Shown: positions 53,263 through 62,955, counted from the first letter of the stretch. The stretch is 64,000 nt of DNA from an uncultured Hyphomonas sp. (GCF_963678195.1 NZ_OY782759.1:2728001-2792000), one strand, 5' to 3'. Translations and numbers: made by a program. Notes: a model not told the origin generated them from the letters alone.

Positions 53263-54918
53263 TCATACCGCCGGTATGGCGCGTTCGATCAGGCGGGCCT
53301 GGTCTACATCCGGTGAGACATCGCCATAGAGGAGGCCATTGCGGTCGCGGCTGAGCCGTTGCGCGCAGAAGGCCTCGAACACGAAGTCTGGCGCCATTTC
53401 GTGAAGGGCCGCACCCTGCAGGGCGAGCGCCGCATCGCGGGCAAAGCCGCGCGCGGTGCCTTCATGCAGGTTTCCGGGGGTGAAATATTCGGCAAGACGG
53501 CCGACATGCGCATCATAGGCATGATGCCGGCCGAGCGGCTTTTTCAGCTCTGCCTGCACGGCTTCCAGACTGTCCGGCTCCCGCGAGAGCGCGCGCAGAA
53601 CGTCCAGCGCGATGACATTGCCACTGCCTTCCCAGATCGCGTTCAGCGGCGACTGGCGGTAAAGGCGTGGCATCGGGCCTTCCTCCACATAGCCCGCCCC
53701 GCCATGGCATTCGAGCGCCTCATAGACGAAGCCCGGCTGGCGCTTGCACACCCAGTATTTCGCGAGCGGCGTGGCGAGGCGCATGAAGGCCGCCTCGTGT
53801 TCGTCCGTTGCTGCCCGGTCGAGGCTGGCGCCAACGCGCATTGCGATCGCCGTGGCCGCTTCGCTTTCGATCACGAGGTCCGCCAGCACGGCGCGCATGG
53901 CGGGCTGATCGATCAAAGCCTTCTGGAAAGCCCGGCGCTGCGAGGTGTGCCACAGCGCCTGCACCAACGCCGCGCGGATGCCGCCGGTTGAGCCGAGTAT
54001 GCAGTCGTATCGCGTGTGCTGGACCATATCGATGATGGTGCGCACGCCCCGGCCCGCCTCGCCCAGCCGTTCGGCCCAGGCGCCATGATACTCAATCTCT
54101 GATGAGGCATTGGACTTGTCGCCCATCTTGTCCTTCAGACGCATGACATGGATGCCGTTGCGCGTGCCGTCCGGCTTCCAGCGCGGTACGAGGAAACAGG
54201 TGAGCCCTTCATCCGTATACGCAAGGGTGAGGAAAGCATCAGACATCGGGGCGGAGCAGAACCATTTGTGCCCGGTGAGGATGTACGCGCCCTGCCCGTC
54301 CGGCACGGCGCGGGTCGTGTTGGCGCGCACGTCGCTGCCGCCCTGCTTCTCCGTCATCGCCATGCCGATGGTCACGCCGGTCTTCTGGTCTGCCGGAATG
54401 AAGCGCGGATCATAGGACGCCGCCTGCACGCGCGGCACCCATTTGGCGGCGATCTCCGGATCGGCCTGCAGCGCGGGCACGCAGGCATAGGTCATCGACA
54501 TCGGGCAGGTCACGCCCGCATCGGCCTGGTTCATCAGGATCATCATGGCGCCATGCAGCACATGGCCCGCCTCACCCGCATTCCAAGCCGAGGCAGACAG
54601 CCCGCTATCCAGCCCCAGCGACATGAGGCTGTGATAGGCCGGGTGGAACTCCACCTCGTCCAGCCGGTGGCCGAACCGGTCAAAGCTTTTCAGCTTCGGC
54701 AAATTCTCCTGCGCCTGCCGGGACCAGTCCTGTGTCTCGAACGCGCCGCAACGCTTGCCGAACTCCGACAGTTTCGCTGCGTGCACGCCGCCGTCCGCCT
54801 TCTCCACCGCGCCTTTCAGCGCCTTATCAGACGCGAACAGGTCGACATCGCCGAAAGCTTTCGGCTGGTTGGAGACGGTGTGCGTCTCAAGCTCTGACTG
54901 GGGTGCGTAGTATTGCAT
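53263..54918 (-). CDS. Acyl-CoA dehydrogenase, AidB-like
   Basis: 551 residues from MQYYAPQSELETHTVSNQP, which aligns with AidB starts; an open frame 12 codons longer is unsupported. MAMTEKQGGSDVRANTT, HKWFCSAPMSD, and ECHGGAGYVEEGPMPRLYRQSPLNAIWEGSGNV near the C-terminal DNA-binding-like region. E. coli AidB is induced by alkylation stress and has isovaleryl-CoA dehydrogenase activity. No Ada site is recognisable upstream. Confidence 0.92.
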   Translation of the reverse strand: MQYYAPQSELETHTVSNQPKAFGDVDLFASDKALKGAVEKADGGVHAAKLSEFGKRCGAFETQDWSRQAQENLPKLKSFDRFGHRLDEVEFHPAYHSLMSLGLDSGLSASAWNAGEAGHVLHGAMMILMNQADAGVTCPMSMTYACVPALQADPEIAAKWVPRVQAASYDPRFIPADQKTGVTIGMAMTEKQGGSDVRANTTRAVPDGQGAYILTGHKWFCSAPMSDAFLTLAYTDEGLTCFLVPRWKPDGTRNGIHVMRLKDKMGDKSNASSEIEYHGAWAERLGEAGRGVRTIIDMVQHTRYDCILGSTGGIRAALVQALWHTSQRRAFQKALIDQPAMRAVLADLVIESEAATAIAMRVGASLDRAATDEHEAAFMRLATPLAKYWVCKRQPGFVYEALECHGGAGYVEEGPMPRLYRQSPLNAIWEGSGNVIALDVLRALSREPDSLEAVQAELKKPLGRHHAYDAHVGRLAEYFTPGNLHEGTARGFARDAALALQGAALHEMAPDFVFEAFCAQRLSRDRNGLLYGDVSPDVDQARLIERAIPAV

Positions 54919-54968
54919 GGCGAGGCCCTCCGCCTGTGGTGTGGACCCTACCATAAGTCGCCACCCAC

Positions 54969-54995
54969 ACCCCCGGAAGGGGGCGGGGCGTCACA
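54969..54995. repeat. 27-bp GC-rich repeat, left copy
   Basis: Identical at 26 of 27 positions to 56143-56169, same orientation. It contains a CCCCC-GGAA-GGGGG hairpin followed by a GGGGCGTCACA tail. It lies 50 bp upstream of the AidB-like ATG and marks the left edge of an AT-richer segment. Confidence 0.85.
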
Positions 54996-55179
54996 ATTTA
55001 GGGCGTAAATGATTGAGTCCCTAACACCGTGATGGGAAAATAAAATTTACCGTGACAGCCGGAATCCTCGAGAAGTTGTACTAACAACCACTATTTGCAA
55101 TAGTGACAAATTATCCACTTTAAAGAGATGTTTGACGGATAAGAACTAGTTTCGGCGTCGCATAGAATGCGGAAAAACA
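54996..55179. other. AT-rich leader of the unknown membrane gene
   Basis: 184 bp, sharply more AT-rich than sequence to its left. No gene. It must hold the promoter for the next gene; several A/T runs could serve, but none stands out. Confidence 0.5.
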
Positions 55180-55788
55180 ATGGACCCCAATCAACAGTTT
55201 GAGCAGAGACTTGAACGAGAAAATTTCCTCGAAGCAAAAAAGAAAATTGGAGAAAGGGAGGCCCACTTCGAAGGCGCTACCAAACTGGCAATTCAGTACT
55301 GTTCAATTGCTAACGCTGCTGCCATTGCTACGCTTATCGGTTTTGTCGCCACGGTTGGTAAGGACATTGGAAACCCCCAAATATTTCTCTTAAGCTTTGT
55401 TCTCTTTCTTATTGGAATTGTTTGTGCGGGCGCGGCTCTCAGATTGCACCTACTCTTGCAAGAAAAGAACCTGCAGGAAGCCATAAGCTCATTCCTAATC
55501 TCGGCGAATAATAAAAACATTGGTCTATTCAATGATGTGCACAAAGACAGCCCAAGATACACAATGGGCGTACGAAGGTGGCTATCCGCCGCATTTGTTT
55601 TCTTCGTTGTCGGGCTTTCTGCGGCAGGAGCTGCATTTCCGTTTGTTGAGTGGCACACTGATGATTCAAGTGAAGAAAATTCTGCGTCCACTGAAGAACA
55701 AGCGGAATCGAAGGGTGGCAATTTTTTACGTGAAAGTGAGAAAGATGTTGCCGCTCCCAAACCTAAAGAGCCTATCGAGCCGGAATGA
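55180..55788 (+). CDS. Unknown membrane protein in AT-rich insert
   Basis: 202 residues, not recognised. An N-terminal charged amphipathic helix (5-35, FEQRLERENFLEAKKKIGER), three membrane segments (about 41-59, 67-90 and 135-155), a cytosolic-looking loop (95-130) and an acidic, Ser/Glu-rich tail (160-202). Codon use is A/T-rich (AAA, AAT, ATT), unlike flanking genes. The ribosome site is weak (GGA). The protein layout resembles small accessory membrane proteins of mobile or defence loci, but nothing confirms that. It is alone in its segment. Confidence 0.7.
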   Translation: MDPNQQFEQRLERENFLEAKKKIGEREAHFEGATKLAIQYCSIANAAAIATLIGFVATVGKDIGNPQIFLLSFVLFLIGIVCAGAALRLHLLLQEKNLQEAISSFLISANNKNIGLFNDVHKDSPRYTMGVRRWLSAAFVFFVVGLSAAGAAFPFVEWHTDDSSEENSASTEEQAESKGGNFLRESEKDVAAPKPKEPIEPE

Positions 55789-56142
55789 CCTAAGACGGGC
55801 TCTGAACCATGTATTGGAACATGCTGGGAAAGAAATGCCTGACCTTTCTGTAACCCGAAGGAAGCCGGGCGCCTCTAAAAACGCATGACTTGGGTGACGA
55901 AGCTTACACTAGTGAGGTTCTGGATAGTTATCTCTTGCCTCCAGCCGCCCCCACGCCATCCACAAATTTACATGTGACATGGCTCGACAATAGCAGCTTC
56001 GCTCAAAGAATTCATTTCTACGCTAAGCTGCAGTCTGTTTAAGATGGACGATCGCTGACTCCTTGCACCAATTTGATAGTTCGAAATCACTGCTTAAGAT
56101 TAGAACCGCGCAGCTCGGGTCACTTTCGCAAGACATCACTAT
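55789..56142. other. Non-coding right part of the AT-rich insert
   Basis: About 350 bp without a convincing gene. The small open frame overlapping the membrane gene (55520-55888) is a frame shadow. There are no inverted-repeat ends or transposase remnants that I can recognise. Confidence 0.5.
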
Positions 56143-56169
56143 ACCCCCGGAAGCGGGCGGGGCGTCACA
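56143..56169. repeat. 27-bp GC-rich repeat, right copy
   Basis: Direct repeat of 54969-54995 with one changed base (G to C at the twelfth position). It begins just after the metalloprotease stop codon and bounds the AT-rich insert on the right. Confidence 0.85.
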
Positions 56170-56172
56170 GCA

Positions 56173-58674
56173 TTACTGCGCGAACGCCAGATCGTCGAAC
56201 CAGCCTGCCTCGCCCGCCCCGGCGCCGATGGGGCTGCCGGGGGGCACGTCGACTTCGGTCACGCCGGGCGTGGCGGCGGGGGCCGGACGGTCCAGATGCG
56301 CCGCGATCTTGCGCTGCAGATCTTCGCGGGCGGCGGCATCGACCGGATCTGTCCGCCGGGTCGGCTTCAGGCGCTGGCTCATCCCTTTCAGGAAGGCATC
56401 GGCCCGCATCGTCACGCCCGGCGACGCTGCCGGATCACTTGCGAGCGTGATCAGCGAGGAGACAAAGCGCGCCTGCTGGCGGCGGCGGATCTCGGCCTGG
56501 CGCAGCGTCGGCGCGGGCGTAAAGACTTCCCGCTCCAGCGCGGCCAGCATTTCCTCGAACGACAGCGCGCCCGGGTCACGGCGGCTCGTTTCCACAAGCC
56601 GCGCGGCGCGGGCCGGGTTCAGCAATGCATCGATGGTCGTCTGCGAGGCCGTATCGGCGGCGGTCAGCAGGTCGAACATCGGGCCGGTGTTGCCGGGGAA
56701 ATATTCCGCCCCGCCCGTATTGTAGGAGAAAGCCGCGAGCGGCGGGGTCAGCTGGTTGAGCACAGTGTCCGGCAGGTCCAGAGACGTCGGCTCCAGCGTG
56801 ACCAGCAGCGCCGCAAGGGCTGCCCGCTGGCGCTGCGGCGCAACGGCATGCGCCATGCCGCCCCCATCGCCGCGGCGGGAATAATAGAACTCATACCCGC
56901 CGACAGACTTTGCCGCCGCCGCCACCTGATAGCGATGATAGAGATAAACCGGCACCAGCGTCTGGCGCAGGCGCGACGTATTCGCCCCCGGCTCGATCAC
57001 GTCGAGGCCGAAACGGTCCAGCGCAATCTTCCGCACACGCAGCGTGTTGTAGAGTTCGGCAATCGGATCGTCGCCATTGTCCCAGACGCTGCCATAGGGT
57101 TGGGCTGTGCCGATGCCGCGGGCTTCCGGGTCGTCCACGAAGCGCAGTCCGCTGCCATAGGCGGCGCGCAGCAGCGCATCGCCTTCGGCATCTTCATCGG
57201 TGCCTTCCGGATACTGGGCGTAGAGCCAGGTCGCAGCGACCTTGTCCCATTCGCCGATACCGACGGCATAGGCCTCGGAGAAGTCGAGCTGGCCGTTCCC
57301 GCTGACCTTCACCCAAGGCGCCGGATAGTCCATCACCGAGGCGCGGTCATTCGTGGAGGCGGCAAAATTGTGCGCGAAGCCCAGCGTGTGGCCGACTTCA
57401 TGCGCCGCAAGCTGGCGAATACGGGACAGCGCCACCTGCACGGGATCGTCTGCCTCGCCCGTGCCCGTCTTCGACGCGCCAGCCAGCCCTTCGAAGATCA
57501 TCCGGTCCTGGCGCACGCGCTGGCTGCCGAGGATGACATTGGCTTTCAGCATCTCACCTGTGCGCGGGTCATACACGCCGCCGCCATAGGACCAGCCGCG
57601 CGTCTGGCGGTGCACCCACTGGATCACATTGTAACGGATATCGAGCGGATGGGCGCCCTCCGGCAGAACTTCCACGCGATAGGAATCCGGGAAACCCGCC
57701 GCCGCAAACGCAGCGGCCCACCAGGACGCGCCTTCGATGAGCGCATCGCGGATCTCAGGCGGCGCACCGGAGTCGACATAGAAGACAAGCGGCTCCTTCG
57801 CCGGGCTTGAGGCCGCGGTGGGGTCCTGCTTCTCCAGCCGGAACCGGCGCGCGTAGGACTTGCGCACCTGACCTTCCAGCGGCGCGGAGAAGTCATAATA
57901 AGGCACATCAATCGTGCCGCTGCGTATATCGAAGGCGCGCGGCGTGTAGCCATCGTCCGGCAGGCGCACCAGCGAGACATGCTGGACCAGCGTGATCGCG
58001 CGGCCATCGGCGGCGGTGGCCAGAACTTCGGCTTTCGGCTCCTCGCTGGTCAGCGTGAGAAAGGCGTCGAACTCGACATTGTCGGGAAAGGCGAGCGCAG
58101 CGGCGGCATCCGGCATGGACCGGTCATCCGCGATAGAAAAACTGCCGCCCTTCGGATTGTTCTTGAGCGCGGCTTTCACATCCAGCGCGTCGCGCGTGAG
58201 ATAGCCGGAAATGTCGACCAGCAAGTCTCCGCGCGGGCTTTCCGCGATCACATCGCCGGACCAGAGGAAGGAGCTGGCGAAGGACTGGCGCACCGCCTTC
58301 TTCTCAAGCGGATTGTCAGCGCTGGCGACATAGCTCCAGTTTTCCTGCTCAGCGATCAGCTTCTTGCCGACGCGGCGGAACGCGATCAACGAGCCGCCAT
58401 CGAACAAGCCGCGGTCCAGCCCGATAGGATTGGAGCCAAGCCCGGCCGTCAGCCCGGTCGCCTGGATCGCGCGCAGCGAGACGCCATCTTCGTCCGGCTT
58501 CGGGAAGGCCGCGAGGATGCGTCCGCCCTTCGCATCGACATAATAAGGCAGGAAGCCATCGGCCCGCGTCAGGCCGCTTGTCGCCTCGCCCCAGCTTTTC
58601 GCCTCTTCGGCCGCTGCCGCCCCTGCCCATACCAGAGCCAACACCGAAAACAGGAAAGCCGCCAACCCGCGCAT
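56173..58674 (-). CDS. Secreted zinc metalloprotease (DUF5117/DUF5118-type)
   Basis: 833 residues from MRGLAAFLFSVLALVWAGAAAAEE (signal peptide to about 23); a longer frame to 58734 is unsupported. N-terminal domains with RADGFLPYYVDAKGGRIL and PLEGQVRKSYARRFRLEK, then the metzincin-like zinc site AAHEVGHTLGFAHNFAAS and a downstream MDYPAPWV Met-turn. This family is common in Bacteroidetes and Hyphomonadaceae; its substrates are unknown. Probably periplasmic or exported. Confidence 0.92.
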   Translation of the reverse strand: MRGLAAFLFSVLALVWAGAAAAEEAKSWGEATSGLTRADGFLPYYVDAKGGRILAAFPKPDEDGVSLRAIQATGLTAGLGSNPIGLDRGLFDGGSLIAFRRVGKKLIAEQENWSYVASADNPLEKKAVRQSFASSFLWSGDVIAESPRGDLLVDISGYLTRDALDVKAALKNNPKGGSFSIADDRSMPDAAAALAFPDNVEFDAFLTLTSEEPKAEVLATAADGRAITLVQHVSLVRLPDDGYTPRAFDIRSGTIDVPYYDFSAPLEGQVRKSYARRFRLEKQDPTAASSPAKEPLVFYVDSGAPPEIRDALIEGASWWAAAFAAAGFPDSYRVEVLPEGAHPLDIRYNVIQWVHRQTRGWSYGGGVYDPRTGEMLKANVILGSQRVRQDRMIFEGLAGASKTGTGEADDPVQVALSRIRQLAAHEVGHTLGFAHNFAASTNDRASVMDYPAPWVKVSGNGQLDFSEAYAVGIGEWDKVAATWLYAQYPEGTDEDAEGDALLRAAYGSGLRFVDDPEARGIGTAQPYGSVWDNGDDPIAELYNTLRVRKIALDRFGLDVIEPGANTSRLRQTLVPVYLYHRYQVAAAAKSVGGYEFYYSRRGDGGGMAHAVAPQRQRAALAALLVTLEPTSLDLPDTVLNQLTPPLAAFSYNTGGAEYFPGNTGPMFDLLTAADTASQTTIDALLNPARAARLVETSRRDPGALSFEEMLAALEREVFTPAPTLRQAEIRRRQQARFVSSLITLASDPAASPGVTMRADAFLKGMSQRLKPTRRTDPVDAAAREDLQRKIAAHLDRPAPAATPGVTEVDVPPGSPIGAGAGEAGWFDDLAFAQ

Positions 58675-58895
58675 ACCGAAACTCCATTTGCCGGAAACTG
58701 GCCGCACGGTGCCGCATAAGGCACATGGGTTCAATGCCTGAGGGGAAGGGATTCATAGATGCCGCAAAGAAAACCGAACTTGCACCGGTTTCCGGCTTCC
58801 GGACGATCAGTTGCGAAGAAAAGCGCTGGACTTTTTATTGATATTCGATATTACGCCGATCCCGCCCGGTCCCCCGGGCAACCCAATCCGGATAC

Positions 58896-59654
58896 ATGAT
58901 GCAACAAGGTTCGCCTCCCTGCCGCCCCATCCTCAAGCCCCTGATCATCCTGTGGGCGCTCACGCTGGCGGCACAACTGGCAGGGCTGGCCTATGGGGTC
59001 GCACAGGCAGGCCACAGCGTGGCGCCGGTGATCCTGCCGAGCGCGGTGGTCCTGTCGCTCGTGACGCTTCCGCTCGCATGGCTGGGCCTCGTCCTTGGAC
59101 AGCGGACCGGCCTCGGGGCGCCCTTGCTGATGGACCTGTTGGACAATGTGCCTGGCACGGGATCACGCCTGTTCAGACGCGCGTTGCTGGCCTGTCTTCT
59201 CGGCCTGCTGCTCGGCGCGGCAATGGTGGGCCTGAAGCTTGCGTTGCTGCCCTATTCTCCACCGGAAATGCCGGCGTTGGGTTTTCGTGGTCCGGTCGGC
59301 GGCCTGCTGGTCTCGATCGCGGCGGCGGTCGGCGAAGAGGTCTGGTTCAGGCTGGGGCTGATGACGCTTCTTGTCTGGGCAGCCTCCCGCCTGCTGCGCC
59401 AGGACCGTCCCAATCCTTTGCTCGTCTGGGGCATCATCGTCCTGACAGCAGTGGCCTTCGGTATGGCCCACCTGCCCCAACTCGCTTCCTTTGATGCCGC
59501 GACGCCGTTTTCGATCTGGGGAACGATCCTTGGAAATTGCGCGGTCGGCAGCCTCTTTGGCTGGCTCTACTGGCGGCACGGCCTACTCGCCGCCATGGTC
59601 GGCCACTTCTCAGTAGATGTCGTCATCCACGTCTTGCCCGCGTTTTTCCGCTAG
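58896..59654 (+). CDS. CPBP-family intramembrane glutamic protease
   Basis: 252 residues with about seven membrane helices. Catalytic GEEVWFRLGLM (the EExxxR motif), FGMAHLPQL (FxxxH) and the HFSVDVV (HxxxD-type) at the C-terminus define a type II CAAX/ABI protease. Substrate unknown; possible roles are protein maturation or bacteriocin self-immunity. Divergent from the metalloprotease with a 220-bp AT-rich gap. Confidence 0.9.
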   Translation: MMQQGSPPCRPILKPLIILWALTLAAQLAGLAYGVAQAGHSVAPVILPSAVVLSLVTLPLAWLGLVLGQRTGLGAPLLMDLLDNVPGTGSRLFRRALLACLLGLLLGAAMVGLKLALLPYSPPEMPALGFRGPVGGLLVSIAAAVGEEVWFRLGLMTLLVWAASRLLRQDRPNPLLVWGIIVLTAVAFGMAHLPQLASFDAATPFSIWGTILGNCAVGSLFGWLYWRHGLLAAMVGHFSVDVVIHVLPAFFR

Positions 59655-59790
59655 CAAGTGATAGCGGGAGCACGAAGCTGCCACGGACAATCAAGGAGCG
59701 ACGACTGGCCACATCTGGTCCAGCCCCTCCAAATGCAACCAAAGTAATTAATCATTGCTCCCATAGAGAGAATGTAAGACCATAACGGCA

Positions 59791-59805
59791 AAGGAAATTT
59801 TCCTT
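59791..59805. promoter_or_regulatory. Inverted repeat abutting the MBL gene ribosome site
   Basis: AAGGAA-ATT-TTCCTT, six-base arms, directly before GGAG (59806-59809). Position suits translational masking or repressor binding. Confidence 0.35.
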
Positions 59806-59815
59806 GGAGCTCGAT

Positions 59816-61102
59816 ATGTTTACGATCAGTTGGACCCAGCACCCCGTGGGTCACGGTGGCTTTCATTCTGGAAAAGCCGCACTCAATGGGGCCACTGTAG
59901 TCAGTTGGGTATTTGACTGTGGGTCAAGAAGAACTGCAAAATTTGACAATTACCTGAAGACGTGGATCAGCAGTCAGCGCACCTCGTTAGACTGGTTGTT
60001 CATATCTCATTTTGACACGGACCACGTTAGCGGCATTGACACGCTGATGATGGGAATCCCGGTCACAAACGTCATGATCCCGTACGTCAATGATGAAGAA
60101 CTGGCACTTATCCTGCTCCACGAAATTCGCCGAGGCAAAGCGAGCCGCATGCTTGTCGAGCTGATTGCAGACCCGGCTGGCTTCTTTTTGTCGCGTGGCG
60201 CGACCAACATCTACTTCCTTGGAGAAGGTTACCCAGATGAATCAGGAGAAGGTCGTCGTGACAAAGCCCCTGACTCCCCAGGCAGGAAAGAAAAGTGGCC
60301 AGCTAAGATAGAACCTTCCCCTAAAGAAGTGCACCACCCACTACTAAAAGATCCCCTAAAATCCCAGCAAGCTGTCTACGTCATCAATGCCATCACCTGC
60401 GATATTCTTTCTACTGACGGAACCGCCGGATTACTCTTCAAGCCATATCGGGCACCGATCTCCACAACCCAAAAACCCGGGATTGTTTCTGAGTTAGAGA
60501 AACTGACAGGGACTTTCGTCTCGCAAAACAAACCGGGTCTGGGGGAACTGGCATACTCAATTGCGCTACACGCACGAACAGCAAACGGGCGCAGAGAGTT
60601 GCGAGAGGTTTTCAAAGCTCATGCCGGCTCGTCCAATCGGTCATCCTTGTCACTACTAAGTATTCCACGATACCAAAACAAGAACTGCATTCGTTGGCAC
60701 CTGAAAGCCCCCCAATACAGACGCTGTGGCCAAACAGCCCCCGGCTGGATGAATACTGGAGATGCTGAACTGCTCAGACACACAGACCTCGATCATTGGT
60801 GCTCCCACTACCGCAACTACCTGAAGCAGATTAGAGTGCTCGCCCTACCTCATCACGGATCTGATAAAAACTCGAATCACAGACTGCAGGACGAATGCAA
60901 CGGTGCAATGTTGACAGCACACGTCAAAAGCAACAGCTCCAAACACCCTGGACTGAGCGTAAGATGCTACGCAGGTCCGCAGCTAAACTGTGTTACAGAG
61001 AACCCAAGCACCATTGTTCATTTGGATTATATGGACTTGATGAAGCCTCCCCTCGTCGCGAGCCGGAAATCGCCTAATCTGAAACGACGAAAGATGCCTT
61101 GA
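59816..61102 (+). CDS. Stand-alone ComEC-like metallo-beta-lactamase-fold protein
   Basis: 428 residues. I chose ATG 59816 because GGAG lies six bases upstream; a TTG at 59804 would sit inside the hairpin and ribosome site. Zinc motif LFISHFDTDHVSGID (HxDxDH) near residue 65 and a second VLALPHHGSDKNSN near residue 345 are the paired motifs of ComEC/Rec2-type nuclease domains, but there are no membrane helices. A Lys/Pro-rich insertion (about 140-180) and long central helices lie between. Base composition is more even than in the neighbours, suggesting transfer. It may be a nuclease or phosphodiesterase in a defence or stress function; no partner gene adjoins it. Confidence 0.82.
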   Translation: MFTISWTQHPVGHGGFHSGKAALNGATVVSWVFDCGSRRTAKFDNYLKTWISSQRTSLDWLFISHFDTDHVSGIDTLMMGIPVTNVMIPYVNDEELALILLHEIRRGKASRMLVELIADPAGFFLSRGATNIYFLGEGYPDESGEGRRDKAPDSPGRKEKWPAKIEPSPKEVHHPLLKDPLKSQQAVYVINAITCDILSTDGTAGLLFKPYRAPISTTQKPGIVSELEKLTGTFVSQNKPGLGELAYSIALHARTANGRRELREVFKAHAGSSNRSSLSLLSIPRYQNKNCIRWHLKAPQYRRCGQTAPGWMNTGDAELLRHTDLDHWCSHYRNYLKQIRVLALPHHGSDKNSNHRLQDECNGAMLTAHVKSNSSKHPGLSVRCYAGPQLNCVTENPSTIVHLDYMDLMKPPLVASRKSPNLKRRKMP

Positions 61103-61186
61103 TCGGGAAAATGTGCCGCAACTGGCCGCGAGACGCAATTGCGCCTATGAGGGAAAGCCTGTTTTTTCGAGCGGATCGCATACTCT

Positions 61187-62476
61187 ATGGCAGATAACGA
61201 TAAAATCGGGCTGCGCGAAGCGGTCTCTATCGGCATTGGCGGCATGGTGGGCGGGGGCATCTTTGCGGTGCTGGGCCTTGCGGCGGATCTTGCAAAAGGC
61301 GGCACGCCGGTTGCCTTCCTGTTTGCCGGGCTGATCGCGCTCGTCACCTCCTATTCCTATGTCCACCTGTCGAAGACCTATCCGGATCGCGGCGGCACGG
61401 TGCGGTTCATCAATGAAGGCTTCGGGCGCGGCGTGTTCAGCGGCGGCATAAACAATCTGCTCTGGGTCAGCTACATCATCATGCTGGCGCTTTATGCCTC
61501 CGCCTTCGGGTCATATGCGCCGAACCTGATGGCCATCACGGGCAACAAGACACTCGACCCGCATATCTATGCCAGCGCCATCATCCTGATTGCCACCGCA
61601 ATCAATTATTACAGCATCAAGGTCGTCGGCGCGATTGAGTCCTATGCGGTCATCATCAAGCTGCTGATCCTGCTCGGCTTTGTCGGAATCGGCGCGTTCG
61701 GCCTGATCGGGAACGAGAATCTGGGCCAGCTTGATGTGGCGCACTGGGAGTCTCCGCTGACGCTGGTCACCGCCGGCATGATCATCTTTGTGGCTTATGA
61801 GGGGTTCGAGCTGATCGCCAATGCGGCGCCGGACATCAAATCACCCGAGAAGAACATTCCGCGCGCCTATTATATCTCGGTCGGCTTCGTGATCGTGCTT
61901 TACCTTGCCATCGCGGTGATCACCGTCGGCTCCCTGCCCTTCGGCCAGATCAAGGATGCGCAGGATTATGTGCTGGCGGAAGCAGCAAAGCCCATGCTGG
62001 GCCAGATCGGCTTCACCATCATCACGGTGGCCGCGCTGATCTCGACCTTCTCGGCCATCAACGCCTCCCTCTATGGCGGCAGCCGGGTCAGCTATGAGAT
62101 CGCCGAAGACGATGAACTCTCCAGCGAGTTCACGCACCAGTTCTGGAACCAGCCGATCGGCCTGATGTTCACCGCCGTCGCCACGCTCGTTCTGGTCAAC
62201 ACGCTGAAACTGGAAAGCATCTCGACGACGGGAAGTATCGGCTTCCTGCTGATCTTTGCCGTGGTCAATATGGCGGCCGTCCGCAAGGCATCGGAGGTGA
62301 AGGGGTCGAGATGGATCACGGGCCTTGGCGCAGCGCTGTGCCTTGCTGCGCTTGCGGCCCTCCTGGTCCACACGGCCCAGACCAATCTGCTGAACCTGCT
62401 GATCGCCTGCGGAATCATCGCAGCCTGTTTCCTGGGCGAGTTCCTTTACAAACGTCTTGAACGCAAGGCGGACTGA
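61187..62476 (+). CDS. APC-superfamily amino acid permease
   Basis: 429 residues, about twelve membrane helices. The first helix GIGGMVGGGIFAVLGLA is the APC substrate-binding GxGIF-type motif; YEGFELIANAAPDIKSPEKNIPRA is the conserved loop after helix 6. Amino acid/proton symport is likely. Ligand unknown. Confidence 0.92.
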   Translation: MADNDKIGLREAVSIGIGGMVGGGIFAVLGLAADLAKGGTPVAFLFAGLIALVTSYSYVHLSKTYPDRGGTVRFINEGFGRGVFSGGINNLLWVSYIIMLALYASAFGSYAPNLMAITGNKTLDPHIYASAIILIATAINYYSIKVVGAIESYAVIIKLLILLGFVGIGAFGLIGNENLGQLDVAHWESPLTLVTAGMIIFVAYEGFELIANAAPDIKSPEKNIPRAYYISVGFVIVLYLAIAVITVGSLPFGQIKDAQDYVLAEAAKPMLGQIGFTIITVAALISTFSAINASLYGGSRVSYEIAEDDELSSEFTHQFWNQPIGLMFTAVATLVLVNTLKLESISTTGSIGFLLIFAVVNMAAVRKASEVKGSRWITGLGAALCLAALAALLVHTAQTNLLNLLIACGIIAACFLGEFLYKRLERKAD

Positions 62477-62481
62477 GGCGG

Positions 62482-62955
62482 TCAGCCGTTGCAGGTCTGC
62501 GTGTTTTTCTGGATGCCGATCTGACTGACCTTGCCGGTGTCATTGTCGACTTCGAAATAGACGTCATTGTAGTCATAGACGGTGATGTCGCCGCGCGTGA
62601 CGACGCATCTCGGCGTGCCGTAAACACTGCGTGCGAAGATCTGTTCACTGCCTTTCGCGACGCCCGCCGGTGTACGGAACCGTTCATCGCGCGCGATGAT
62701 CCAGTAGACCTTGTCATCGGCCCCGACCGTGAGGCCGTCATAATTGTAGCTGGTGGCGCCCGTTCCCGCGATGGGGATCGTCTTGCGCGGCGTGCCCTTC
62801 ACGGCGAAGAGTTCCGCCAGCGACATGCCAAGCTCGACATTGCCGACCCGTTCACCGGGAATGATCATGTCATCGTTGAGATTGGGCGGCGCAGTGGCGC
62901 ACGCGCCGAATGCGAGGATGGACAGGGTTGCGAGAGTTGCGCGGACAACCGTCAT
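62482..62955 (-). CDS. Lipoprotein of unknown function
   Basis: 157 residues: signal and lipobox FGAC, Cys19; mature ERVGNVELGMSLAELFAVKGTPRKT is like the repeat unit of SmpA/BamE-type folds, followed by a beta-rich part and a C-terminal Cys in NTQTCNG (with one other at PRCVV). Convergent with the permease, 5 bp apart. Confidence 0.82.
   Translation of the reverse strand: MTVVRATLATLSILAFGACATAPPNLNDDMIIPGERVGNVELGMSLAELFAVKGTPRKTIPIAGTGATSYNYDGLTVGADDKVYWIIARDERFRTPAGVAKGSEQIFARSVYGTPRCVVTRGDITVYDYNDVYFEVDNDTGKVSQIGIQKNTQTCNG

Noticed and set aside
53263..54918. Duplicate ivd gene
   Set aside because: Length and AidB-type motifs place it in a separate acyl-CoA dehydrogenase branch.
54969..55000. 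CCCCC-GGAA-GGGGG hairpin considered as a terminator
   Set aside because: No T-tract on either strand and the second copy breaks the stem, so repeat/boundary is the better reading.
55520..55888. 122-codon frame overlapping the unknown membrane gene
   Set aside because: Out of frame with the membrane-protein pattern and no ribosome site or hydrophobic order.
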